Below are positions 9,301-17,351 of a stretch of 64,000 bases of DNA, in pieces. This DNA comes from Pseudomonas marginalis. GTDB lineage: Bacteria; Pseudomonadota; Gammaproteobacteria; Pseudomonadales; Pseudomonadaceae. How positions within the stretch are numbered: position 1 is the stretch's first letter; each line of letters starts with the position of its first letter. The notes beneath the pieces were generated by a model. It worked only from the letters and a program-made list of their open reading frames with translations. It ran no database searches and was not told the origin of the DNA. The position numbers and the translations under genes are program-made. The stretch covers positions 223-64,222 of the forward strand of contig NZ_LKEG01000034.1 in NCBI RefSeq assembly GCF_001645105.1. Reading direction: 5' to 3'.

Positions 9301-9360
9301 GACAGGTACAGTTAATAAGACACAACAGTTAAGCAGTACAATTTAACTCTGGTGTATCTG
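9301..9360 (+). promoter_or_regulatory. Repeated GTACAGTT motifs upstream of the second DUF1127 gene
   Basis: GACAGGTACAGTT (9301-9313) is identical to 8777-8789. A second ACAGTT follows about 19 bp later (near 9325-9330), then CAGTACAATTT. The match with the other DUF1127 promoter is exact over 13 bp in otherwise different DNA, so a shared regulator is likely. The regulator gene is not in this window. Confidence 0.5.
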
Positions 9361-9419
9361 TATCGGTGACCCCGCCCCATCCAACATGGTGATCCAAGAC
9401 CTCATGAAAGGTACTCGCC

Positions 9420-9605
9420 ATGGATACGACTTCCCCTCTTTATAAGCGGCTGCCACGCCAGGTGGCCTTTGCCTTCGTTAGATGGGCACGCCTGGCTTAT
9501 GAACGGCGTCAACTGTCACAGCTTGATGCTCGGGAACTGTCAGACCTGGGCATCAGCCATGGCGACCGAATCGCCGAGCTGTCCAAGCCGTTCTGGCGTG
9601 ACTAG
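9420..9605 (+). CDS. DUF1127 domain microprotein
   Basis: A 61-residue paralogue of the 71-residue DUF1127 protein just upstream. The conserved parts are RWARLAYERRQLSQLDARELSDLGIS and the terminal ELSKPFWRD. A purine-rich GAAAGG stretch lies before the ATG. It has its own promoter region with the shared motif and is separated from the first copy by a terminator, so the two are separate units answering to the same signal. Function unknown. Confidence 0.82.
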   Translation: MDTTSPLYKRLPRQVAFAFVRWARLAYERRQLSQLDARELSDLGISHGDRIAELSKPFWRD

Positions 9606-9741
9606 GCAGTCAAGAAGCTTCCCGAACGGATAAGCGGCGGCTTAATATCCAGCCACCACGTGGCGAACCGCGTCGTACAGGCGTCTGATCCCCAATGGCT
9701 GCCCTGCGCCACCTTATCCGTCCATCTACAGGAGTCTTCCC

Positions 9742-10062
9742 ATGTCCCGTCTTCGCTTGCTGAGTGCTGCTGCCCTATTGGCCCTGACTGCCAACGCCAG
9801 CGCGACCAGCTTCATCGTGACCACCGACTCCATCGTCGGCGCGCTCAAGGCCACCTCCGACGCCAGCTCCGATGCCACTTCTTCGCTGCGCGACAACAAG
9901 GTCGTGCGTGCCGCTCGTGACGACGCTGCCAGCTTTGTCGCCAGCGAAGGTGCCATTCGTGGTGTGAAACTGGAGAGCGCCCTGGCACAGATCCGCCAAC
10001 AAGCGCCGCAATTGAATACCGCGACTGACGCGCAACTGGCCCAAGCGATCCTGGCTATCTGA
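9742..10062 (+). CDS. Secreted DUF2388 protein, copy 1
   Basis: A 106-residue protein with a clear signal peptide (about residues 1-22, ending ANASA) and a mature domain of about 84 residues of the Pseudomonas-typical DUF2388 family (TIGR02448 as I recall). Conserved features are ARDDAASFVASEG, IRGVKLESAL and a hydrophobic C terminus (LAQAILAI). CAGGAG precedes the ATG. It is the first of three tandem paralogues leading into a DUF4105 gene. No function is known to me; periplasmic or extracellular location is inferred. Confidence 0.85.
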   Translation: MSRLRLLSAAALLALTANASATSFIVTTDSIVGALKATSDASSDATSSLRDNKVVRAARDDAASFVASEGAIRGVKLESALAQIRQQAPQLNTATDAQLAQAILAI

Positions 10063-10165
10063 TTCGGAGCACAAAGGGAGCGTCTGCCGCTCCCTGATAC
10101 CGATGCACTGGCTCTCGCCTGGGCATTGCGCTAGCCTTGGCGCTCGCTTTCAGTTGTTGAGTCCC

Positions 10166-10474
10166 ATGGCTTTTTCATACCGCCTTTTAATAGTCCCTGT
10201 GGTGTTTTTCTGCGGCTGGTCGCCATTGGCTTCGGCCTTCGACCTCACCACCCAGAGCACGGTCGTGAGCGCGTATGCCACCAGCAAGGTGACCTCCGCA
10301 CCCTTCGACAAAAAAGTGCTAATGGCCGCGCAGGATGACGCTGCCGCGTTTATCGCCACTGACGGCGAATGGCGGGGCGCACGGCTGGAGTCAGCGCTGG
10401 ATTATCTGCGCCGCAGCCAACCAAAACTTAACGCCAGCGACCTTGAACTGGCGCAAGCAATTCTCGTCCAATAA
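10166..10474 (+). CDS. Secreted DUF2388 protein, copy 2
   Basis: A paralogue of its neighbours, 102 residues if started at ATG 10166, which gives a signal peptide (FSYRLLIVPVVFF to SAFD). An upstream in-frame ATG at 10103 would add 21 non-signal residues and is less likely; neither start has a strong ribosome site. The conserved block AQDDAAAFIATDGEWRGARLESAL matches copies 1 and 3, and the C terminus is LELAQAILVQ. It lacks the Asp/Ser/Thr-rich stretch of the other copies, so it is the most diverged of the three. Confidence 0.8.
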   Translation: MAFSYRLLIVPVVFFCGWSPLASAFDLTTQSTVVSAYATSKVTSAPFDKKVLMAAQDDAAAFIATDGEWRGARLESALDYLRRSQPKLNASDLELAQAILVQ

Positions 10475-10512
10475 TCATCTTTGTATTCCATCTTTGTATT
10501 CGGAGTAATTCC

Positions 10513-10833
10513 ATGCGTAGCCCGCTGATCGCCGCCACCCTTGGCCTGCTGTTGTTGGCCGACGTTGCCCAGGCGCATACCCTGGTGGCCACCAGTAACA
10601 TCATTGTTCGCGCCTCAGGCCGCACCATTGATTTCACTTCGGACACCACCACCTCCATCCGCGACTCCAAAGTGGTGCGCGAAGCCCACGATGACGCCGC
10701 CAGTTTCGTCGCTACCAACGGCGAGATCCGTGGCGCGCACTTGGAGGCGGCCTTCGACACCCTGCGCACACGCCTGCCGGAAGCCCGCGACGCCAGTGAC
10801 CAGACCCTCGCAGAAGCTATCCTCGCACTGTGA
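10513..10833 (+). CDS. Secreted DUF2388 protein, copy 3
   Basis: A 106-residue DUF2388 paralogue with a signal peptide ending near AQAHT. It keeps AHDDAASFVATNGEIRGAHLEAAF and the C-terminal LAEAILAL, closest to copy 1. GGAG lies just before the ATG. Its TGA overlaps the GTG start of the DUF4105 gene (GTGA), so the two are translationally coupled. This ties the DUF2388 set to the downstream predicted hydrolase. Confidence 0.85.
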   Translation: MRSPLIAATLGLLLLADVAQAHTLVATSNIIVRASGRTIDFTSDTTTSIRDSKVVREAHDDAASFVATNGEIRGAHLEAAFDTLRTRLPEARDASDQTLAEAILAL

Positions 10834-12791
10834 GGCGAATTGCCGCCTGGCTCCTGGCCGGGACTGTGCTGCTGTGTGCCACCGCAGCCCAGGCCAGCCT
10901 GCAACTGCGGCTCAAGACCGAGGGTCTGAGCCCGGCTGAACAGCAGGCCAGCCAGGCGTTGCTCGACGAAGCCATGCGCTCTTTACCGCCGCGCTTTATC
11001 GAGCAGTTGGACCGGCGCATCGATGTCGGCTGGACCGACAAAATGCCCGAGAATGCCTACGGGCAAGCCTCCCTCGTGTCCGAGCTGGACCTCAACCGTA
11101 ACCTGCTCGCCAGCCTGACCGACGGCAGCGCCGCCACGCAGAAAACCAATCGCCCCCACGGCACCGTGCGTCGCGAAATGCTCGCCACGGTGCTGCACGA
11201 ACTGACCCACATCTATGACCGTGCGCGCCTGTGGTCCAAAGAGGACCGCGCGCTGATCAATCGTTGCAGCCGCCAAAACAACCTCACCGGCCTGATCGGC
11301 CTGCCTGATCAATGCCGTGGCCAGAATGGCCGTCGCTTTACCCTCAGTGACGACCCGCGCCTGCTGGACCTTGCCGGCTGGCCGCAATACGTCGGCCGTC
11401 GCGGCGAGCGTGAGCAGCACAACCATCAGGTCGCCCGCAGCCCGGACATCTACGAAACCACCAGCCCGCTGGAATTCGTCGCGGTCAACATGGAGTACTT
11501 CCTCCTCGACCCCAGCTACGCCTGCCGGCGCCCGGCATTGTTCCGCTATTACCAGGAACACTTCGGCTGGGCCCCGCCGGAACAAGACACCTGCGCCAGC
11601 ACCTACGCCTTCCTGAACGCCGGTAACGATTTCGCCAAGACGCCGCTGGGTCATGTGGACCCCGAGCGCGTCTACGAAATCGACTACCTGCTGGCCGAAG
11701 CCAACCAGAACCTGGTCAGCCGCTGGGGCCACAGCATGCTACGCCTGGTGATCTGTGCGCCGGGGCGTCCACGCGGGCCGGATTGTCGGCTCGACCTGGA
11801 CCAGCATCTGGTGTTGTCCTACCGCGCGTTCGTCGGTGACGTACAGCTATCGAGCTGGGATGGCCTGGTCGGCAAGTACCCATCGCGGTTGTTTGTACTG
11901 CCGCTGGCGCAAGTGATCGACGAATACACCAAGACAGAATTGCGCGGCCTGGCTTCCGTACCGTTGAAGTTGACCCGCCAGGAAATCAACGACACCGTCG
12001 AGCACGCCGCCGAGATGCATTGGAGCTACGACGGCAACTACTTCTTCATCTCCAACAACTGCGCGGTGGAGAGCCTGAAACTGCTACGCAGCGGCAGCGC
12101 CAACCCGCAGCTGACCGGCCTGGACAACATCACTCCCAACGGTCTGCTCGAAGTCCTGAACGCCCGCGGCCTGGCCGATACCAGCGTGCTGGATGACAAA
12201 CGCCGGGCACTGCGCCTGGGTTATCACTTCGACTCCTTCCGCGAACGCTACCAGGCCATGTTCGATGTGCTGCGCAAACGCCTGCCGATCAAACAGACTC
12301 AGGTTGAAGACTGGCTGTCCCTCAGTGCAGAGGAGCGCCGCCAGTGGTTCGGCCAGGCCGATCTGCGCACCAGCGCCGCGCTGCTACTGCTTGAGCAGGC
12401 AAGCTTTCGCAAGCAGTTGATGCTGGCCCAGGACGAAGTCAAACAACGCTACCTCGGTGCCCGCGAGCTGAAAAACGGTGGCATGGAGAAAGCCAACGCC
12501 ACGCTGCAGCAGATCCTCGCCAACAGCGGCTTCCTCAGTCGCCCGGCGGAGCTGCTGGGCAGCGGTGGTTATGGCCTGCCGCAACCGTCGGAAGCAAAGC
12601 GTCTTGAATCGGAAAGCGCCGAGCGCCAGAAGCAGCTGCAATCCCTGACCGGCGAATTGGATAAAGAGGTGAGGGCGCTGCTGGATCCTTCCCGTTCCGC
12701 CGAAATTGCCGCCTGCGAAGCCAACCTCAAGCTGGTGGGCGAACATCTGCGGACGTTGCACAAAGCAGCGGGCGGTCTGGAACTGCCCTAA
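10830..12791 (+). CDS. Secreted DUF4105 protein with an HExxH zincin-like region
   Basis: A 653-residue protein starting at GTG 10830 inside the previous stop. A signal peptide (residues 1-22, ending AAQA) is followed by a region with HELTH at 123-127 and a plausible third metal ligand at E215 or E222 (SPLEFVAVNMEYF), the pattern of gluzincin peptidases. The DUF4105 domain follows (about 285-440), with conserved WGHSMLRL (H301) and NNCAVES (C411). A His-then-Cys order fits circularly permuted NlpC/P60-like folds. The last ~150 residues are helical and charged. It may therefore hold two hydrolase centres acting in the periplasm or envelope. The family is recognised; the activities are inferred. 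Confidence 0.85.
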   Translation: MRRIAAWLLAGTVLLCATAAQASLQLRLKTEGLSPAEQQASQALLDEAMRSLPPRFIEQLDRRIDVGWTDKMPENAYGQASLVSELDLNRNLLASLTDGSAATQKTNRPHGTVRREMLATVLHELTHIYDRARLWSKEDRALINRCSRQNNLTGLIGLPDQCRGQNGRRFTLSDDPRLLDLAGWPQYVGRRGEREQHNHQVARSPDIYETTSPLEFVAVNMEYFLLDPSYACRRPALFRYYQEHFGWAPPEQDTCASTYAFLNAGNDFAKTPLGHVDPERVYEIDYLLAEANQNLVSRWGHSMLRLVICAPGRPRGPDCRLDLDQHLVLSYRAFVGDVQLSSWDGLVGKYPSRLFVLPLAQVIDEYTKTELRGLASVPLKLTRQEINDTVEHAAEMHWSYDGNYFFISNNCAVESLKLLRSGSANPQLTGLDNITPNGLLEVLNARGLADTSVLDDKRRALRLGYHFDSFRERYQAMFDVLRKRLPIKQTQVEDWLSLSAEERRQWFGQADLRTSAALLLLEQASFRKQLMLAQDEVKQRYLGARELKNGGMEKANATLQQILANSGFLSRPAELLGSGGYGLPQPSEAKRLESESAERQKQLQSLTGELDKEVRALLDPSRSAEIAACEANLKLVGEHLRTLHKAAGGLELP

Positions 12792-12813
12792 AAACCTCAA
12801 GCCAAACACACAC

Positions 12814-12910
12814 AAATGTGGGAGGGGGCTTGCCCCCGATTGCAGCGTGCCAGTCACTGCATGCACAGGCTGACACACCGTTAACGGGGGCAAGCCCCCT
12901 CCCACATTTT
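12814..12910. repeat. REP doublet (REPIN)
   Basis: Two REP units in inverted orientation (12814-12840 and 12885-12910), each able to form a hairpin around GGGGGCTTGCCCCC, separated by a spacer containing GGCTGACACACCG. It follows the DUF4105 gene. The same class of element occurs repeatedly in the window. Confidence 0.92.
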
Positions 12911-13169
12911 GATCTACATAAAACCAGAGACTGCGTGCATTCCCTTCGTCACCTGTTTTTCCGGCGAAAGCTGGCTGAAAGCTTACCCGTCTAGGATCGC
13001 CTCCACTGCCGGCAACAGACCGGCTGTTAACAACAACAATGGTGATTCCCGATGTCCGTCCGTACCCGCCTGTTCGCCCCAACTCCACCCGTACGCCTCG
13101 TGCCTTTCGTTCTGCGCTGACCCCACCCGGTTCGCCATTCCCTAGCCGCGCTACGCCTGGAGTATTCCT
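12911..13169 (+). promoter_or_regulatory. Intergenic region upstream of the CitMHS gene
   Basis: About 260 bp with no gene I can support. Short ORFs of 22 and about 45 codons exist but have no ribosome sites or recognisable features. It presumably contains the promoter of the transporter; a GGAG lies eight bases before that start. Confidence 0.35.
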
Positions 13170-14477
13170 ATGCTGACTTTCCTTGGCTTTGCCATGGTCA
13201 TCACGTTCATGTTCTTGATCATGACCAAGCGCCTGTCCGCGCTGATCGCCCTGATCATCGTGCCGATCCTGTTTGCGCTGTTCGGCGGTTTCGCCCCGAA
13301 GATCGGCCCGATGATGCTCGAAGGCATCACCAAGCTCGCGCCGACCGGCGTGATGCTGATGTTCGCCATTCTGTACTTTGCCCTGATGATCGACTCCGGC
13401 CTGTTCGACCCGGCCGTGCGCAAGATCCTCAAGATGGTCAAGGGCGACCCGCTGAAGGTCTCCGTCGGTACCGCCGTGCTGGCCCTGGTCGTGTCCCTCG
13501 ACGGTGATGGCGCTACCACTTACATGATCTGCGTGGCCGCGATGCTGCCGCTGTACCAGCGCATCGGCATGAGCCCGCGGATCATGGCAGGCTTGATCAT
13601 CCTCGCCGGTGGCGTGATGAACATGACCCCTTGGGGCGGCCCGACCGCCCGTGCCGCCAGTGCGCTGCATGTGGACCCATCGGATATTTTCGTACCGATG
13701 ATCCCGGCGATGGCCGCCGGCGTGGTGGCGATCCTGGTGATTGCCTACATGTACGGCAAACGCGAACGTGCGCGCCTGGGTGAACTGCACCTGCAAGGCG
13801 ATGAGATCGACCACAGCGAAATCAGCGTGTCGCAATACCCCGACGCTCGTCGTCCCAAGCTGATCTGGTTCAACGGCGCGTTGACCCTGGCCCTGATGTG
13901 CACCCTGATCGCCGGTCTGTTGCCGTTGCCGGTGCTGTTCATGGTGGCATTCAGTATCGCGATGATCGTCAACTACCCCTGCCTGCAACAGCAGAAAGAC
14001 CGCGTCGCCGCCCACGCCGGCAGCGTACTGGCGGTGGTGGGGCTGATCTTCGCCGCGGGTATCTTCACCGGCATCCTGTCCGGTACCGGCATGGTCGACG
14101 CCATGTCCAAGAGCCTGCTGGCGGTCATCCCAGAGGCCATGGGCCCGTACCTGGCCGTGATCACCGCACTGGTGAGCATGCCGTTTACCTTCTTCATGTC
14201 CAACGACGCGTTCTACTATGGCGTTCTGCCAGTGCTCGCCGAAGCCGCCAGCCACTACGGCATCACCGCCGTGGAAATGGCCCGCGCCTCCATCGTTGGC
14301 CAGCCTGTGCACTTGCTCAGCCCGCTGGTACCGTCGACCTACCTGCTGGTAGCCCTGGCCGGTATCGAATTTGGCGATCACCAGCGCTTCACCCTGAAGT
14401 GGGCAGTACTGGTGTGCCTGTGCATAATGTTCGCCGCATTGCTGATGGGGATTTTTCCGCTGTTCAGCACTCTATAA
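13170..14477 (+). CDS. CitMHS family citrate/H+ symporter
   Basis: A 435-residue inner-membrane transporter with about 11-12 hydrophobic helices, full length for the CitMHS family. Family features include LVVSLDGDGATTYMICVAAM, MNMTPWGGPTARAAS and FFMSNDAFYYGVLPV. Known members (Bacillus CitM/CitH) take up citrate complexed with divalent metals together with protons. A GGAG ribosome site precedes the ATG. There is no adjacent citrate sensor or lyase, so regulation cannot be read from context. The exact metal preference is not predictable. Confidence 0.93.
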   Translation: MLTFLGFAMVITFMFLIMTKRLSALIALIIVPILFALFGGFAPKIGPMMLEGITKLAPTGVMLMFAILYFALMIDSGLFDPAVRKILKMVKGDPLKVSVGTAVLALVVSLDGDGATTYMICVAAMLPLYQRIGMSPRIMAGLIILAGGVMNMTPWGGPTARAASALHVDPSDIFVPMIPAMAAGVVAILVIAYMYGKRERARLGELHLQGDEIDHSEISVSQYPDARRPKLIWFNGALTLALMCTLIAGLLPLPVLFMVAFSIAMIVNYPCLQQQKDRVAAHAGSVLAVVGLIFAAGIFTGILSGTGMVDAMSKSLLAVIPEAMGPYLAVITALVSMPFTFFMSNDAFYYGVLPVLAEAASHYGITAVEMARASIVGQPVHLLSPLVPSTYLLVALAGIEFGDHQRFTLKWAVLVCLCIMFAALLMGIFPLFSTL

Positions 14478-14545
14478 TCGTACCGACTCACTCACCGCGC
14501 GGCGCTGCAGCTTGCGCGGTTTAACACTTGCTCAAAGGAATACAC

Positions 14546-15313
14546 ATGGAATGGCTGACCAATCCGGAAATCTGGATTGCCTTCTTCACCCTGACGGCCC
14601 TCGAGATCGTCCTGGGCATCGATAACATCATCATGATTTCGATCCTGGTCAGCCGCATGCCCAAGCATATGCAGGCGCGCACCCGGATCTTCGGCCTGGC
14701 CCTGGCCATGGTCACGCGCATCCTGTTGCTGCTGTCGATCACCTGGGTGATGCAACTGACCGCCGACCTGTTCGTGGTCTTCGGCCAAGGCATTTCCGGC
14801 CGCGACCTGATCCTGTTCTTCGGTGGCCTGTTCCTGCTGTGGAAAAGCTCCCAGGAGATGTACCACGCACTGGAAGGTGAAGACGAAACCCACGACGAGC
14901 CAGGCGGCAAGGGTGGTAAGTTCATCTACACCATCATCCAGATCGCAATCATCGACATCGTATTCTCCCTGGACTCGGTGATCACCGCTGTCGGCATGGT
15001 CTCCCACGTGCCGGTCATGGTCGCGGCGATTGTTGTTGCGGTACTGGTGATGATGCTGGCCGCAGGCACCATCAGCGAATTCATCGACAAGCACCCGTCG
15101 CTGAAGATGCTGGCCCTGTCGTTCCTGCTGGTGGTAGGTACCGTACTGATCGCCGAATCCTTCGATGTGCACGTGCCAAAAGGCTACGTTTACTTCGCCA
15201 TGGCGTTCTCGCTGGCGGTGGAAGCGGTGAACATCAAGATGCGTACGGCCATCGCGAAAAAGCGCAAACAGCAGGATCCGGTGAAACTGCGCAAAGACAT
15301 TCCGGGTCAATAA
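14546..15313 (+). CDS. TerC family integral membrane protein
   Basis: A 255-residue protein from ATG 14546 (AAGGA at 14535-14539); an upstream in-frame start at 14528 lacks a ribosome site. Seven or so membrane helices carry the TerC family signatures ALEIVLGIDNIIMISIL and IDIVFSLDSVITAVGMV, with acidic residues in the helices as in metal-handling members such as Alx and MeeY/MeeF, which export manganese. There is no tellurite-resistance cluster here, so a housekeeping role, perhaps Mn2+ efflux at the translocon, is more likely than tellurite resistance. Its terminator has been split by a small insertion element. Confidence 0.9.
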   Translation: MEWLTNPEIWIAFFTLTALEIVLGIDNIIMISILVSRMPKHMQARTRIFGLALAMVTRILLLLSITWVMQLTADLFVVFGQGISGRDLILFFGGLFLLWKSSQEMYHALEGEDETHDEPGGKGGKFIYTIIQIAIIDIVFSLDSVITAVGMVSHVPVMVAAIVVAVLVMMLAAGTISEFIDKHPSLKMLALSFLLVVGTVLIAESFDVHVPKGYVYFAMAFSLAVEAVNIKMRTAIAKKRKQQDPVKLRKDIPGQ

Positions 15314-15330
15314 AGCTGACCCGCTGCTGA

Positions 15331-15466
15331 AAGGGGCTTTCGAGCCTAATGCCAGTCAGTTAAGACGTAGAAAGGGTACAAAACTGTGGCGAGGGAGCTT
15401 GCTCCCTCGCCACAGGTACGGTGCTCACCCTTAACTGACTGGCATTAGCTTTCGAGCCCCTTTTTC
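15331..15466 (+). terminator. terC terminator split by a MITE
   Basis: Removing the inserted element and one copy of the 11-bp duplication restores AAGGGGCTTTCGAGCCCC followed by TTTTT: a GGGGCT/AGCCCC stem with a TTCG loop and T-run, a textbook rho-independent terminator. The halves now lie at 15331-15346 and 15448-15466. The element's own palindromes may still allow a long hairpin with the T-run at its end. Confidence 0.8.
15347..15447. mobile_element. 101-bp IS4-like MITE carrying a REP palindrome
   Basis: Perfect 18-bp terminal inverted repeats, TAATGCCAGTCAGTTAAG (15347-15364) and its complement (15430-15447), flanked by an exact 11-bp direct repeat GCTTTCGAGCC (15336-15346 and 15448-15458). 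As I recall, the ends of E. coli IS4 read TAATGCCGATCAGTTAAG and IS4 makes 11-13-bp duplications, so this looks like a non-autonomous IS4-family element. The interior holds a perfect 30-bp palindrome (15385-15414; half TGTGGCGAGGGAGC), a REP class different from the GTGGGAGGGGGC one elsewhere. It has no coding capacity. Confidence 0.88.
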
Positions 15467-15635
15467 TCATCTGCAAAAAGCTGATTTCATGACAGTTTTG
15501 TTTCAATCCCCACTTTAGCTATGCGATGCTGGCGCAGAGCCCATTCGCCAACTACAGCTTAAGTAAAAGACGTAGAGCGGCACGCGGTAACTTTCCTTCG
15601 CTCATTTTAGAGCGCACCTACACGGGGGGCCGAGC
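15467..15635 (+). promoter_or_regulatory. Intergenic region before the Na/Pi cotransporter gene
   Basis: About 170 bp, AT-richer than its neighbours, between the split terC terminator and the next start; it presumably holds the promoter. No defined operator was recognised. Confidence 0.35.
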
Positions 15636-17294
15636 ATGCTGACCCTGCTCAATCTGCTTTCCGCCGTGACCCTGCTTATCTGGGGCACGCACATCGTCCG
15701 TACCGGCATCCTGCGGGTCTACGGTTCCAACTTGCGCCAAGTCATCGGGCAGAACATGTCCAAGCGCTGGCTGGCGTTTATCGCCGGTATCCTGGTGACC
15801 GCCATGGTGCAGAGCAGCAACGCCACGGCGATGCTGGTGACCTCCTTTGTCGGCCAGGGCCTGATGGGGCTGATGCCCGCCTTGGCGACCATGCTCGGTG
15901 CCGACGTCGGTACCGCGCTGATGGCGCGGGTGCTGACGTTTGACTTGTCCTGGCTGTCACCGCTGCTGATCTTTCTCGGGGTGATTTTCTTTCTGTCGCG
16001 CAAACAAACGCGGGCAGGGCAGTTGGGCAGGGTCGGCATCGGCCTCGGGCTGATCATCCTCGCCCTGCAATTGATCGTCGAAGCCGCCGGCCCCATCACC
16101 CACGCCCAAGGTGTGAAAGTGCTGTTCGCTTCGTTGACCGGCGACATTTTGCTCGACGCCCTGGTCGGCGCTTTGTTCGCGATGATTTCCTACTCCAGCC
16201 TGGCCGCCGTCCTGCTGACCGCCACCCTCGCCGGCGCCGGCGTGATCGGCTTGCACGTGGCGATCGGCCTGGTGATCGGCGCAAACATCGGCAGCGGCGT
16301 CCTGGCTTTCCTCAGCACGAGCATGCAAAACGCCGCCGGACGCCAAGTGGCGCTGGGCAGCTTGCTGTACAAGTTGATCGGCTTGCTGCTGATCATCCCG
16401 GTACTCGACCCGCTGGTGCTGTGGATGGACGGCTTGGACTACAGCGCCCAAGGCATGGTCATCACCTTCCACCTGCTCTATAACGTCAGCCGCTGCCTGA
16501 TCCTGTTGCCGACCATCGGCCCGATGGCCCGGCTATGTGCCTGGTTGCTGCCCGAGCGCGAAGAAACCAATGGCAAGGCCAAACCACGCCACCTTGACCT
16601 GGCCGCCCTGGCCACACCGAGCCTGGCGCTGGCCAACGCCGCCCGTGAAACCCTGCGCCTGGGCGACCTGATCGACAATATGCTCACCGCCATGCAGGAA
16701 GTCCTGCGTGGCAAACAGACCGCCATCACCCAGGAAATGCGCAGCCTCAGCGATGACGTCGAGTCGCTCTACAGCGCGATCAAACTCTACCTGGCGCAGA
16801 TGCCCCGAGAAGACCTCAGCGAGCACGACAGCCGCCGCTGGGCGGAAATCATCGAGCTTTCCATCAACCTCAAACTGGCCGGCGACCTGATCGAACGCAT
16901 GCTGCGCAAAGTCCAGCAGCAAAAAACCTCACAGCGTCGCCAGTTCTCCGAAGTCGGCCTGGAAGAACTCACTGGCCTGCACAGCCAACTGATCGCCAAT
17001 CTGCGCCTGGGCCTGTCGGTGTTCCTCAGCGCCGACCCGGAAAGCGCCCGCCAATTGCTGCGCGAAAAACGCCGTTTCCGCGCCCAGGAACGCCGCCTGG
17101 CCCACGCCCACGTCAGCCGGCTACAGCGCAAAATCGTGCAAAGCCTGGAGACCAGCTCCCTGCACCTGGAACTGATTGCCGACATGAAACGACTGAACTC
17201 GTTGTTTTGCAGCAGTGCTTATGTAGTCTTGGAAACGTCCGACACCGGCGCGCTCTCTGCCGAAGATATTGCCGACATCACACATTCGCCCTGA
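15636..17294 (+). CDS. Na/Pi cotransporter family protein with PhoU-like domain
   Basis: A 552-residue protein. The first ~310 residues hold two Na_Pi_cotrans repeats, recognisable by the paired glutamine-serine motifs MVQSSNATAMLVTSF and MISYSSLAAVLLTA within about eight membrane helices. The rest is a helical cytoplasmic PhoU-like domain (LGDLIDNMLTAMQEVL onward). Family members (NptA/YjbB-like) export or import phosphate with sodium. The ATG follows a GGGG-rich stretch. There are no Pho boxes or pst/pho genes nearby, so regulation is unknown. Confidence 0.9.
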   Translation: MLTLLNLLSAVTLLIWGTHIVRTGILRVYGSNLRQVIGQNMSKRWLAFIAGILVTAMVQSSNATAMLVTSFVGQGLMGLMPALATMLGADVGTALMARVLTFDLSWLSPLLIFLGVIFFLSRKQTRAGQLGRVGIGLGLIILALQLIVEAAGPITHAQGVKVLFASLTGDILLDALVGALFAMISYSSLAAVLLTATLAGAGVIGLHVAIGLVIGANIGSGVLAFLSTSMQNAAGRQVALGSLLYKLIGLLLIIPVLDPLVLWMDGLDYSAQGMVITFHLLYNVSRCLILLPTIGPMARLCAWLLPEREETNGKAKPRHLDLAALATPSLALANAARETLRLGDLIDNMLTAMQEVLRGKQTAITQEMRSLSDDVESLYSAIKLYLAQMPREDLSEHDSRRWAEIIELSINLKLAGDLIERMLRKVQQQKTSQRRQFSEVGLEELTGLHSQLIANLRLGLSVFLSADPESARQLLREKRRFRAQERRLAHAHVSRLQRKIVQSLETSSLHLELIADMKRLNSLFCSSAYVVLETSDTGALSAEDIADITHSP

Positions 17295-17351
17295 ACGTAC
17301 GATGGCCCGTGAAGTCAGTTAACACTGACCTCACTCGCCAGGAAGCTTGTT

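Noticed and set aside
13038..13175. Short ORF overlapping the CitMHS start (about 45 codons)
   Set aside because: No ribosome site, Pro/Arg-rich composition, and no conserved feature.
12384..14381. Long minus-strand ORF (665 codons) opposite the DUF4105 and CitMHS genes
   Set aside because: It spans two real genes and the REP element, is composed largely of His/Gln/Asp/Gly runs typical of antisense frames in GC-rich DNA, and has no recognisable domain.
14546..15313. TerC as part of a tellurite-resistance island
   Set aside because: No terA, terB, terD or terE genes nearby; TerC-family proteins are common housekeeping genes.
15385..15414. Treating the 30-bp palindrome as the terC terminator
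   Set aside because: It has no T-run and lies inside the inserted element; the original terminator is the split GGGGCT/AGCCCC stem.
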